The translations under genes and the position numbers were made by a program. 53,427 bases of DNA, from the NCBI GenBank assembly GCA_012034765.1, contig JAAUOU010000012.1:1-53427 (forward strand). The letters run 5' to 3'. This document shows, piece after piece, positions 8,116 to 15,566 of the stretch. Source of the DNA: Pleurocapsaceae cyanobacterium CSU_1_1 (lineage in GTDB: Bacteria > Cyanobacteriota > Cyanobacteriia > Cyanobacteriales > Xenococcaceae). Each line of letters opens with the position of its first letter. Positions within the stretch are counted from its first letter, which is position 1. The notes below the pieces were generated by a model. The model searched no databases and was not told where the DNA came from. It was given only the letters and a program-made list of their open reading frames with translations.

Positions 8116-9510
8116 TTAATTTCTAGAAGCCTGAATAGGGGAATTATCTGGAGTAAAATCTTGAACTAGAGACTGACGCTTGAGAGTTTGACGCTGCCAG
8201 ATGATCGCTCCTAAGCCAACGATTAAGTTAGCTAAACAAGCACCAACAAAAATACCGTTAATTCCCCACAGGAGTTTCCCTAAGTGAGCCAGAGGTATAT
8301 AAATTACTAGGGTATGGGCAAGAGTCATCACTACCGAGGGGAATGGTTTACCTAAAGCAATAAAAGTTGAACTGGCAATCAGAACAATCCCCGCAGCAGC
8401 ATAGCTAATTGGCACGATCGCCATATATTTAGCTACAATTGCTACTACTTCTTGATTCTTGTTAAAGATCGATGCAAAACTAGAAGCAGTAAAAGCCAGC
8501 ACCACAGCGATCGCGACTCCCCAAATGACACAGAAACGCAAGCTTAAGTTAAAGGCGCGGTCAACTCGTTGATATTTTTTCGCTCCCCAGTTTTGTCCTA
8601 CTATAGGGGCAATAGCTGCTGATAAGGAAAAAAAGACAATCATCACTAAGGATTCCAAGCGCGAAGCAATTCCAAAGGCAGCGATCGCCTCTGAACCATA
8701 GATAGCTACCATGCTAGTGATTAAGCCCAAAGAAATCGGTGAGATGGCATTCTTAGCAGCAGCAGGAATACCCAGGTGTAAGATCTCCCCCCAAGATTTC
8801 CAGACTTTACTTAATTTAGATGAGGTAAAGCTAATTAATCGCTCATGATGGAGAAACATCAAACCACCAAGTAAAATCGTCCCTTGAGAAATAACAGTAG
8901 CGATCGCTGCTCCTGCTAGTTCTAACCGAGGGAAACCCAGTAAGCCAAAAATAAATAGAGGGTCAAGCAAAATATTAATTAAGGTAGCAGTGAGGACAAT
9001 CAGACTGAGAACTTTCATCTCCCCCAAAGCTCGAATTGTATTCATAGCGATCGCTGAAACTACCAGAAAAATTGCTCCCAAATACCAAATCCCCATATAT
9101 TCTTTGACTAGGGAAAGAACCTCGGATTTAGCCCCTAAAGCAGTAAATAAAGGGGTAATGATCATCAGGGCGACAACAGTAACAACAATGCCGATGATTA
9201 AGGATAAAGTTAAACCATCGGTGTTAAGCTGTCTGACTTTCTGGCGATTTCCTTCCCCAATCGCGATCGCTATTACTGCCCCTGCACCATCTCCTAAGCC
9301 CATAGTTAAACTAACCAGAGTGGCAATTACAGGAAAGGTCAAGCTCATGGCAGCCAATTCCTCAGTTCCTAGTTGAGCGACAAAATAGGTGTCTGTGAGA
9401 TTAAAAGCCACCACAGTCAAGATATTAAACAGCATTGGTATACTTAATTTGACCAGGTGAGAGCCAACACTGCCATCCGTCAATCGGCAATTCATCATTT
9501 CGGGTTGCAT
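8116..9510 (-). CDS. MATE family multidrug/metabolite exporter
   Basis: A 464-residue integral membrane protein with about twelve hydrophobic segments in two pseudo-symmetric halves. Each half begins with the MATE pattern: LSIPMLFNILTVVAFNLTDTYFV in the first, and LGIPAAAKNAISPISLGLITSMV near residue 250 in the second. The sequences QLGTEELAAMS and YGSEAIAAFGIA are the matching loops. MATE proteins export organic cations or natural products by Na+ or H+ antiport. It lies within the biosynthetic run, between the P450 and Rieske genes, so export of the cluster product or protection against it is likely. The start could be ATG 9510 or the ATG five codons later, as neither has a clear ribosome-binding site. 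Confidence 0.92.
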   Translation of the reverse strand: MQPEMMNCRLTDGSVGSHLVKLSIPMLFNILTVVAFNLTDTYFVAQLGTEELAAMSLTFPVIATLVSLTMGLGDGAGAVIAIAIGEGNRQKVRQLNTDGLTLSLIIGIVVTVVALMIITPLFTALGAKSEVLSLVKEYMGIWYLGAIFLVVSAIAMNTIRALGEMKVLSLIVLTATLINILLDPLFIFGLLGFPRLELAGAAIATVISQGTILLGGLMFLHHERLISFTSSKLSKVWKSWGEILHLGIPAAAKNAISPISLGLITSMVAIYGSEAIAAFGIASRLESLVMIVFFSLSAAIAPIVGQNWGAKKYQRVDRAFNLSLRFCVIWGVAIAVVLAFTASSFASIFNKNQEVVAIVAKYMAIVPISYAAAGIVLIASSTFIALGKPFPSVVMTLAHTLVIYIPLAHLGKLLWGINGIFVGACLANLIVGLGAIIWQRQTLKRQSLVQDFTPDNSPIQASRN

Positions 9511-9537
9511 ATTTTTTTATATCAAATTTAAATTGAA

Positions 9538-9642
9538 GGAATGACACATAATTGTTTGTAGGGGCGAATGGCGACGCGATTGCGCAGCAAGTCGTTAGAC
9601 TGAGCTAATCCTTTAGGGCATTCGCCCTTACTGGGTCATTCC
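9538..9642. repeat. MITE-like inverted-repeat element
   Basis: Nested inverted repeats bound a 105-base segment: GGAATGAC (9538-9545) pairs with GTCATTCC (9635-9642), and GTAGGGGCGAATGGC (9558-9572) pairs almost perfectly with GGGCATTCGCCCTTAC (9616-9631). It ends one base before the P450 stop codon and codes for nothing. The inner GCTAATCCTTTAGG is shared with the repeat inside the gene at 28345. It is probably a small dispersed cyanobacterial element, and its hairpin could also terminate or stabilise the transcript. Confidence 0.65.
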
Positions 9643-9643
9643 C

Positions 9644-11023
9644 TTAGCTAACGGTGGCAGCAAACTCTTGTTCTTGGCGAACACGAGAACCTTGAACGAT
9701 CATCCTGACTCCCTTCGCAGGAATTAAAACCACACCTCGACCTTGCAGTTTTTCTGGTTGTTTGTCAGCTAGTGTTAAGTGATATCGCAGTAAAACCGTT
9801 GCTAAGACTAATTTGATTTCCATTACTGCCAGATTTGCGCCGATACAACTACGGCTACCACCGCCAAAGGGGAGAAATTCGTAAGCAGAAAATTGTCTTT
9901 CTAAAAATCTTTCTGGTTTAAACTCTTTGGGTTCTGGATATAAATCTGGACGATGATGAGTGAGGTAGACAGAGCCAAAAATTGCTGTACCAGGACTGAG
10001 CTTGTAACCCATCAATTCCACGGGTGATTTTACCATTCTGCCCGATAGCAGCATATTAATCGAAGACATCCGCAAGGTTTCATTACAGACAGCAGTAAGA
10101 TAGGGTAAACGGATAATAGCCATCGGATCTGGTGACTCTAGGCTGGCAATTCCTTTGAGAAGCTTGTCCCGAACTTCAGGATGTTTATGCACCCAATACA
10201 ATGCCCAAGCTACACCTGTAGCAGAATTTTCATGACCAACAAACAGTAGTGTAATTAATTGATCTCGCAACTCTTGGTTAGTTAATGATTCACCTGCTTC
10301 ATCGCGGGTAGATAGCAGTAAACTGAGAATATCTTGACCTTCGGGGTTGGGTTGCTGGCGACGTTCGGCGATTTCAGCGTAAATTACTTCGTCAATGCGC
10401 TGTCGCATCCTTAAAAAATAGCCCCAAGGACTTTTTTCGCCCCAATCTTTTTGCAGAAAAGGTAAAAAACCACTAGCTAGCAATAAAGGATTTTCAAAAT
10501 CATTCATTAGAGTTAGCATTAAGTCTTTAATTTGTTGGCAGCGATCGCTATCGTGAAATCCAAACACAATCTCCAGCATGATTTGCAGAGTGGTATCCAA
10601 CATCAAAGTACGAGCGGAAAAGATTTCTCCCTGGGGCTGACGACTGATCACACTGGCTGTAATCTCACAGATTGTCTGTCCATAACCGCGTAGGCGATCG
10701 CCATGAAAGGATGGCATCAAGAGCTTTCGCTGTCGTCGGTGCGGTTCACCGTCTTGTACAAGCATTGAATATGTACCCAACCAAGGAACTAAAATCTGGT
10801 TCAGATCACTAGGAGAACAAAAATCTTTGTTGTCGTTGGTTAAGATTTGTTTGAGAGCATCAGGATTACTAACAATCAAAGTCGGTTGAGAATGGAAGGA
10901 AAAGGCTTTAGTACTAAAAATATCTCCGTAGCGTTCCGCATTAGCTTCCATATAGCTTACAGGATCGCTGACAAAGTTAAGGTTTTGAAACAATCGGGGG
11001 GTTTGAGGGCCAGGGGGAATCAT
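9644..11023 (-). CDS. cytochrome P450, CYP110-like
   Basis: A 459-residue soluble bacterial P450. The heme-binding loop is FGGGSRSCIG with thiolate ligand Cys393. The K-helix ExxR is E315-TLR318, and the PERF region is KPERF near 370. The N-terminus (IPPGPQTPRLFQ) and the overall pattern resemble the cyanobacterial CYP110 family. The I-helix motif reads VGHENS (262-267) where AGxET is usual, so the conserved Thr that assists O2 activation appears to be Asn. The ATG at 11023 has a good Shine-Dalgarno (AAAGGAG) and follows the ABC ATPase stop by 13 bases, which indicates an operon. It probably hydroxylates or couples the cluster's aromatic product. The substrate is unknown and an electron donor is not encoded nearby. 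Confidence 0.92.
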   Translation of the reverse strand: MIPPGPQTPRLFQNLNFVSDPVSYMEANAERYGDIFSTKAFSFHSQPTLIVSNPDALKQILTNDNKDFCSPSDLNQILVPWLGTYSMLVQDGEPHRRQRKLLMPSFHGDRLRGYGQTICEITASVISRQPQGEIFSARTLMLDTTLQIMLEIVFGFHDSDRCQQIKDLMLTLMNDFENPLLLASGFLPFLQKDWGEKSPWGYFLRMRQRIDEVIYAEIAERRQQPNPEGQDILSLLLSTRDEAGESLTNQELRDQLITLLFVGHENSATGVAWALYWVHKHPEVRDKLLKGIASLESPDPMAIIRLPYLTAVCNETLRMSSINMLLSGRMVKSPVELMGYKLSPGTAIFGSVYLTHHRPDLYPEPKEFKPERFLERQFSAYEFLPFGGGSRSCIGANLAVMEIKLVLATVLLRYHLTLADKQPEKLQGRGVVLIPAKGVRMIVQGSRVRQEQEFAATVS

Positions 11024-11036
11024 AGTTGATCTCCTT

Positions 11037-11795
11037 TTATAAGTGGGTAGTAGCAGCAGTAGGGGCAGTTCGCGAACTGCCCCTACTAAATTCTCGAAAT
11101 TCTTCGGGGGTTAAAGCGTTATTAATAATTGTTCCGTCTTGAAACCAGATAATTCGCTGACATAGACGGGCTGTCTCAAAATCGTGAGTTACCATAATGA
11201 TGGTCATACCGCGATCGTTGAGACTCTGAAAAATATTCATAATCTCTTGACTAGTACGGGAGTCTAAAGCCCCTGTTGGTTCGTCTGCTAAGAGTAAAAT
11301 CGGTTGATTGACAATGGCACGTGCGATCGCCACTCGTTGTTGTTGACCACCAGAGAGCTGATTGGGGCGATATGACATTCGCTGTTCCAGTCCCACTTGA
11401 TTTAAGGCGTAGGCAGCCCGTTCATGGCGTTCTTTGTGGGGTAAGCCTGCATAGGTCATGGGTAGCATGACATTTTCCATGGCAGTTAGTTGAGGCAGAA
11501 GGTGGAACTGTTGAAAGACAAAGCCCAGTTTCCGATTGCGGATATATGCTAATTCGTCGTCATGCAGCGAGTCTACTGCTTGCCGTTGCAGATAGTAGCG
11601 TCCAGTACTAGGTCGATCCAGACAGCCTAAAATCTGCATCGCTGTAGATTTACCCGAACCAGAAGGACCCATAATTGCACAATATTCTCCCTGGTTTACT
11701 AGTAAATTAATCTTGTGCAGGGCTAAAACCTCTAAATCCCCTTGTCCATAGTGTTTGCTGATCTGTTCTAAGCGAATGATTTCTAATGCAGACAT
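11037..11795 (-). CDS. ABC transporter ATPase, MacB/LolD type
   Basis: A 252-residue nucleotide-binding protein. It has Walker A GPSGSGKST (residues 43-51), the Q-loop FQQFHLLPQLTAMENV, the signature LSGGQQQR, Walker B LLLADEPTGALDS and the switch His in MVTHD. The family is the one that energises FtsX-type permeases (MacB, LolD, DevA). It starts two bases after the permease stop, so the two are translationally coupled. The final 15 or so residues (RGSSRTAPTAATTHL) are not part of the normal fold. They are encoded by the 30-bp palindrome at 11058-11087, which apparently inserted at the 3' end of the gene. Together with the genes at 11798 and 13052 it would form a tripartite efflux pump. Confidence 0.95.
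   Translation of the reverse strand: MSALEIIRLEQISKHYGQGDLEVLALHKINLLVNQGEYCAIMGPSGSGKSTAMQILGCLDRPSTGRYYLQRQAVDSLHDDELAYIRNRKLGFVFQQFHLLPQLTAMENVMLPMTYAGLPHKERHERAAYALNQVGLEQRMSYRPNQLSGGQQQRVAIARAIVNQPILLLADEPTGALDSRTSQEIMNIFQSLNDRGMTIIMVTHDFETARLCQRIIWFQDGTIINNALTPEEFREFSRGSSRTAPTAATTHL
11058..11087. repeat. perfect 30-bp palindrome inside the ATPase 3' end
   Basis: The half-site AGTAGGGGCAGTTCG (11058-11072) is followed directly by its exact reverse complement (11073-11087). It shares the GTAGGGGC ends with the elements at 9558 and 18676. It is translated as part of the ATPase tail. It could also form an RNA hairpin between the ATPase and P450 reading frames. Confidence 0.85.
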
Positions 11796-11797
11796 AT

Positions 11798-13024
11798 CTA
11801 ACTCCTCAAAGCAATAATGGGATCGAGACGCGCAGCATTACGGGCAGGAAGTACCCCAAATCCCAAGCCAATTGCCCCCGATACTCCCACGGCTAAAAGA
11901 ATGGCGACTGGACTGACAATTGCTTCTAGAGGCGTGAGGGCAGCAAAGATCACTGTCCCAGCCACAGCGATCGCAATACCGATACTGCCCCCTGTGAGGG
12001 CTAAAATTACTGCTTCTACCGTAAACTGTACTTGAATATCTTTATGGGTTGCTCCCAAAGCCTTACGCAGACCGATTTCTTGAGTACGTTCGCTCACCGA
12101 AACCAGCATAATATTCATAATGCCGATCCCACCTACCAAGAGAGAAATGCCCGAAGTGGCAGCCATCAGCACCACTAACATTCCCGTAATGCTATCGGCA
12201 GTTTGCAGTAATTCTTGCTGACTACGAACCGTAAAATCATTTTCTCCCTTCACGTTATGACGCAACCGCAATAAATTATTAATTTGAAACTGGGCAGCAC
12301 TCATGTTCTCAGAAGATTTAGCCGAAACGGAAATCGACTGTAAACTGGGGCTAGTATAAGCATTATCTTCTCCTGTTAACTGGCTTGCCATCACACTAAT
12401 GGGGATAAAAATCGCCTCATCCTGATTCATGCCCATTGATGCGCCTTTCTCCGCCATCACTCCAATTACCCGAAAGCTATAGTTGCGAATGCGAATTTTT
12501 GCACCCACAGGATAGCGATCGCCAAATAAAGTCCGAGCGGTTTCGCTACCTAAGACTGCCACCCGTTGATGTTGTTGTAATTCCAACATACTAAAAAATC
12601 TGCCCTTGGCAACTCCAGCATTACGAACGCTAGGATACTCACTGTTAGTTCCCGTAACATCCACTTGCGTATCCTTGTCTGCCCAGGTAACACGCAGGCG
12701 ATCGCTTTTTTCAGGAGCAACCCCAGCTATCGCAGGAACTTCTCTCGCCATTGCTTCTGCATCGTCTAGTACTAAACTTTCAGCAGGAATAGAAGATGCT
12801 AAAGGACCTTCAGGGGCTATACCAGGTAAGACAAAAAGTATATTTGTACCAAGAGATTGAAATTGTTTACCAATAAACTGTTGCGCCCCCTGCCCCACAG
12901 CAATCATGGCGATTACCGAGGCATTGCCAATAATAATACCAAGCATAGTCAGACCGCTACGCAACTTATTCGCGCTGAGGGTGCGGACTGCCATACTGGC
13001 GTTTTCTGCTAAATATACTGCCAT
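11798..13024 (-). CDS. MacB/DevC-type ABC transporter permease
   Basis: A 408-residue permease with one N-terminal membrane helix (about 20-45, beginning near the LRSGLTMLGIIIG motif). A periplasmic MacB_PCD domain of about 200 residues follows, then an FtsX domain with three C-terminal helices (LVVLMAATSGISLLVGGIGIMNIM, the helix after EIGLRKALGA, and the last one ending GFGVLPARNAARLDPI). The ERTQEIGLRKALGAT sequence is the coupling-helix signature of this family. MacB proteins act mechanically with a periplasmic adaptor to extrude substrates across the outer membrane. The adaptor gene at 13052 is directly upstream in transcription order and the ATPase directly downstream. An outer-membrane TolC-like partner is not in the window. 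Confidence 0.94.
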   Translation of the reverse strand: MAVYLAENASMAVRTLSANKLRSGLTMLGIIIGNASVIAMIAVGQGAQQFIGKQFQSLGTNILFVLPGIAPEGPLASSIPAESLVLDDAEAMAREVPAIAGVAPEKSDRLRVTWADKDTQVDVTGTNSEYPSVRNAGVAKGRFFSMLELQQHQRVAVLGSETARTLFGDRYPVGAKIRIRNYSFRVIGVMAEKGASMGMNQDEAIFIPISVMASQLTGEDNAYTSPSLQSISVSAKSSENMSAAQFQINNLLRLRHNVKGENDFTVRSQQELLQTADSITGMLVVLMAATSGISLLVGGIGIMNIMLVSVSERTQEIGLRKALGATHKDIQVQFTVEAVILALTGGSIGIAIAVAGTVIFAALTPLEAIVSPVAILLAVGVSGAIGLGFGVLPARNAARLDPIIALRS

Positions 13025-13051
13025 TATTTTTTTTCTCTTGCTAATCTTTTA

Positions 13052-14863
13052 CTAAAATGGTTTCGATAAAGTTTCAGGAGCTTTTCCTCCAGGAAAGTCA
13101 ATAAATACTCGTTGTTCTGGCTTTAAGCCATCCACGATTTGAGTTTTACCGTCCTGAGTTACCCCGACGGTAACAGGCTGGAATTTCGCTTCTCCTTTAG
13201 CATCAGGAACTAGTACCCCCATTTGCTCCTGGCGGTTAGTAACTGCGACTGTTGGTACTAGCAAAGCTTTAGGGATAGGCTCGCCGATAAAAATAGCGTC
13301 AACATTCATCCCAGAGCGTAAAAGGGATTCTGCTTGATTCAATCGCACCCTGACTCGGAATGAGGTAACATCATCCTCTGATACTGCTTCTGGCTCTATG
13401 GTGCGTACTGTTCCCTTAAAAGTGCGATCGCTATAGGCATCGGCAATAATATCTACTGGTTGCCCAGTTTTGATACGACCAATATTTGCTTCGGGGACAT
13501 TAACTAACACCTCCAGTCCTGAAGCCAACTCGACAATTGAACTAGGAGTTGCGGAGGCTGAATCGGATGCTGCTGCCATCGTCGGGGTAATAATCGCACC
13601 AATATTGGCGTGTTTTTGAGTCACAATACCGTCAAAGGGAGCTTTAATAGTAGTTTTATTAAGTTGCGATTGAATTTCTTGTAGTTCCGCACGAGCAATA
13701 GTAACTCTGGCTGCTGACTGTTGAATATCTTCGGGGCGAAAACCCTGAGTAAGTTCTTGTAACTGCTGTTGCGCTTCCTGCAAGTTAGCACGATTAGTTT
13801 GATCTGCTTGAATAATTTCGTCTAGATCGAGTTGGGCGATCGCTCCCGACTCTGCTAGAAACTGATTGCGTTCGAGTTTTTTGGCACTCAAATTTACACT
13901 CGCTTGGGCTGATGCTAGCTGTGCTTGGGCGCGGTTAATTTCTTCACTGCGATTACCATTCAGCATTTTGGTATATTCAGCTTCAGCTTCAGCTAATCGT
14001 CCCTGTGCCTGAGCTAGTTGCGCCTGTTGTTCGCTGAAATCGAGACGTGCTAAAGTATCTCCTGCTTTTACTTGATCGCCACGATCAACATAAAGTTCTG
14101 CTAGTCTGCCTGCTACTTCAGAGCTAACATTCACTGTGTCGATTGGCTCAATCGTTCCGCTAGCTTCAACTTTCACCGTTAATGGTTGAGTTTCGACTGG
14201 GGCTGTTAGAGCCTTGATATTAGGTTGACTCTCAGCACGTTTTTGAGACATACTTTTCGACCCGACAGCGATCGCACTTACTAGGACTAAAATCCCAAGT
14301 GATGTCCAGATCCACTGCCAATAAAACTGACGGCGAGGAGGAATAGACTTGGGCTTTTCCGATGCCGGTTTGGTCAGATCAAGATTAGAAGCATCCTGAA
14401 TACTCTTAGTTAACTGCATTTTGGGCAGTAATTTAGGAGCAAAATGGGAATATCCTTTGGATACCGAATGAATTGCCATTACCAAATCACCAGCAGGAAC
14501 ATTTTTGAGAATGTAACCATCTGCACCTGCTGCGATCGCCTGTTGTACATATTCTTGATTTTTATGACTGCTAAGAACTAAAATTCGACAGTCAGGAAAT
14601 CGCTGGGAAATAATCTTTGTCGCTTGAATACCATTCATGGTCGGCATTTCAATATCCAGCAACACTACATCTGGCTGCAAAGACTCTATCTGCGCGATCG
14701 CTATTTCCCCATTGTCAGCAGTTCCCACAACCTGCAAATCGACTTGTGGGGATAAAATTTCTTGTAATTTCAGCTGTATCGATTTTTGATCGTCAACTAA
14801 CAGGATTTTTAGCGTACGAGCAACAGAGTTGTTTTGGTTGGATTTTATTGGTTGAGTAAGCAT
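13052..14863 (-). CDS. response-regulator receiver domain fused to HlyD/MacA-type membrane fusion protein
   Basis: 603 residues from the preferred start at ATG 14863. Residues 17-135 form a complete receiver domain: acidic pair Asp24/Asp25, phospho-acceptor Asp70 in VLLDIEMPTMNG, a Ser in LVLSS, and Lys120. After a linker, one membrane helix (about 184-201) leads to a periplasmic adaptor. This has an upstream lipoyl half, a long coiled-coil hairpin (EQQAQLAQAQGRLAEAEAEY and the return helix), a second lipoyl half (TTIKAPFDGIVTQ) and beta-barrel domains. The receiver would face the cytoplasm and the adaptor the periplasm. A longer reading frame adds 16 residues (ATYYLLLTTYYLP) encoded by the heptamer tract, which I reject as a start. 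It is operonic with the permease 28 bases on. There is no DNA-binding domain, so phosphorylation may gate or assemble the pump. Confidence 0.9.
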   Translation of the reverse strand: MLTQPIKSNQNNSVARTLKILLVDDQKSIQLKLQEILSPQVDLQVVGTADNGEIAIAQIESLQPDVVLLDIEMPTMNGIQATKIISQRFPDCRILVLSSHKNQEYVQQAIAAGADGYILKNVPAGDLVMAIHSVSKGYSHFAPKLLPKMQLTKSIQDASNLDLTKPASEKPKSIPPRRQFYWQWIWTSLGILVLVSAIAVGSKSMSQKRAESQPNIKALTAPVETQPLTVKVEASGTIEPIDTVNVSSEVAGRLAELYVDRGDQVKAGDTLARLDFSEQQAQLAQAQGRLAEAEAEYTKMLNGNRSEEINRAQAQLASAQASVNLSAKKLERNQFLAESGAIAQLDLDEIIQADQTNRANLQEAQQQLQELTQGFRPEDIQQSAARVTIARAELQEIQSQLNKTTIKAPFDGIVTQKHANIGAIITPTMAAASDSASATPSSIVELASGLEVLVNVPEANIGRIKTGQPVDIIADAYSDRTFKGTVRTIEPEAVSEDDVTSFRVRVRLNQAESLLRSGMNVDAIFIGEPIPKALLVPTVAVTNRQEQMGVLVPDAKGEAKFQPVTVGVTQDGKTQIVDGLKPEQRVFIDFPGGKAPETLSKPF

Positions 14864-14866
14864 TGG

Positions 14867-14922
14867 CAAGTAGTAAGTAGTAAGTAGTAAGTAGTAAGTA
14901 GCAAGTAGCAAGTAGCAAGTAG
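14867..14922. repeat. heptanucleotide tandem repeat, 8 copies of (C/T)AAGTAG
   Basis: Exactly eight units of seven bases lie directly upstream of the receiver/adaptor start codon. The first copy and the last three are CAAGTAG and the four in between are TAAGTAG. The length is not stable by nature, and reading through it creates a spurious N-terminal extension of the downstream gene. Confidence 0.9.
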
Positions 14923-15018
14923 ATAAATTCCTCGTTACTTATTACTCGTTACTTTGGTTCATAGATTAATTTGCTTTTCTTTTACGAGAAGTATTAAGTA
15001 TTTAGTTAGAAGACCTAT

Positions 15019-15453
15019 TCAACCTGAAATTGCCAAATCTGGACGTAAGCGCACTGCCTGGTTTAGATAGACTGGGCGTAAAGCTTTCTGTGGTAAGGGA
15101 GTGTTGAGATGAATAAGAATTCTAATACAACGTTCCAAACTATTAGCTACATCAAGGTGTTGCAGATCCAACAGAGGAATATATTCCCAGCCAGGACGCT
15201 GACGAGCGATCGCAGCAGGAAACAAGGCATTTAAGTCTGAGGTGACGGAAAAAAAGACGCTCGCAATATCATCAGGAGCAATTTGATTTTCCGTGATCAA
15301 AATATCTAATAATTCATTAACAGCTTGCGTAATTGCTGCGACTGAGTTACGGCTAACTGTCGTTGCCCCTCGCAGTCCTCGAACTCGCCAGGTATCTGAA
15401 GGAGGAGAGATCGTCTGCTGTTGTTCGTTAACGGGATATTTTAATTGGTTCAT
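15019..15453 (-). CDS. aroH: chorismate mutase, AroH class
   Basis: 144 residues; it would convert chorismate to prephenate. Compared with the Bacillus subtilis trimeric enzyme from memory, the core motifs are all present: RGLRGATTV with the Arg7 equivalent, LFPA, IARQ with the Arg63 equivalent, CIRI with Arg90, VYL with Tyr108 and LRPDL with Arg116. The segment YVPVTCMQEMDV reads YIPLLDLQHLDV here, so Glu78 is replaced by His while Cys75 is replaced by Asp. There is a 20-residue N-terminal extension. ATG 15453 is chosen over a TTG four codons upstream. With TyrA (5938) and DAHP synthase (22123) it makes a private route to 4-hydroxyphenylpyruvate inside the cluster. Confidence 0.9.
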   Translation of the reverse strand: MNQLKYPVNEQQQTISPPSDTWRVRGLRGATTVSRNSVAAITQAVNELLDILITENQIAPDDIASVFFSVTSDLNALFPAAIARQRPGWEYIPLLDLQHLDVANSLERCIRILIHLNTPLPQKALRPVYLNQAVRLRPDLAISG

Positions 15454-15500
15454 AATTAATACCAAATTTTGTTGTGATAGTAGGGGACGGGGCGTTTAAA

Positions 15501-15547
15501 CTCTAGAGGTTTCCTCCAGAGACAACCCCTCCGCAAGGCTTGCGCCC
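15501..15547. repeat. two short hairpins, one of the CGCAAGGCTTGCG repeat type
   Basis: Between aroH and the KAS III gene are a stem-loop CTCTAGAGG-TTT-CCTCCAGAG (15501-15521) and a second palindrome CGCAAG-G-CTTGCG (15532-15544). The latter matches the core of the elements at 16814 and 18679. The rest of this 113-base gap codes for nothing. Confidence 0.6.
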
Positions 15548-15566
15548 TAGAAGAAGAATTTTGACT

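Noticed and set aside
11817-12860. Open frames opposite the ABC permease (also opposite MATE, PAL, DAHP synthase and others)
   Set aside because: They are antisense shadows of well-conserved genes, with low-complexity Ala/Ser/Arg composition and no ribosome-binding sites.
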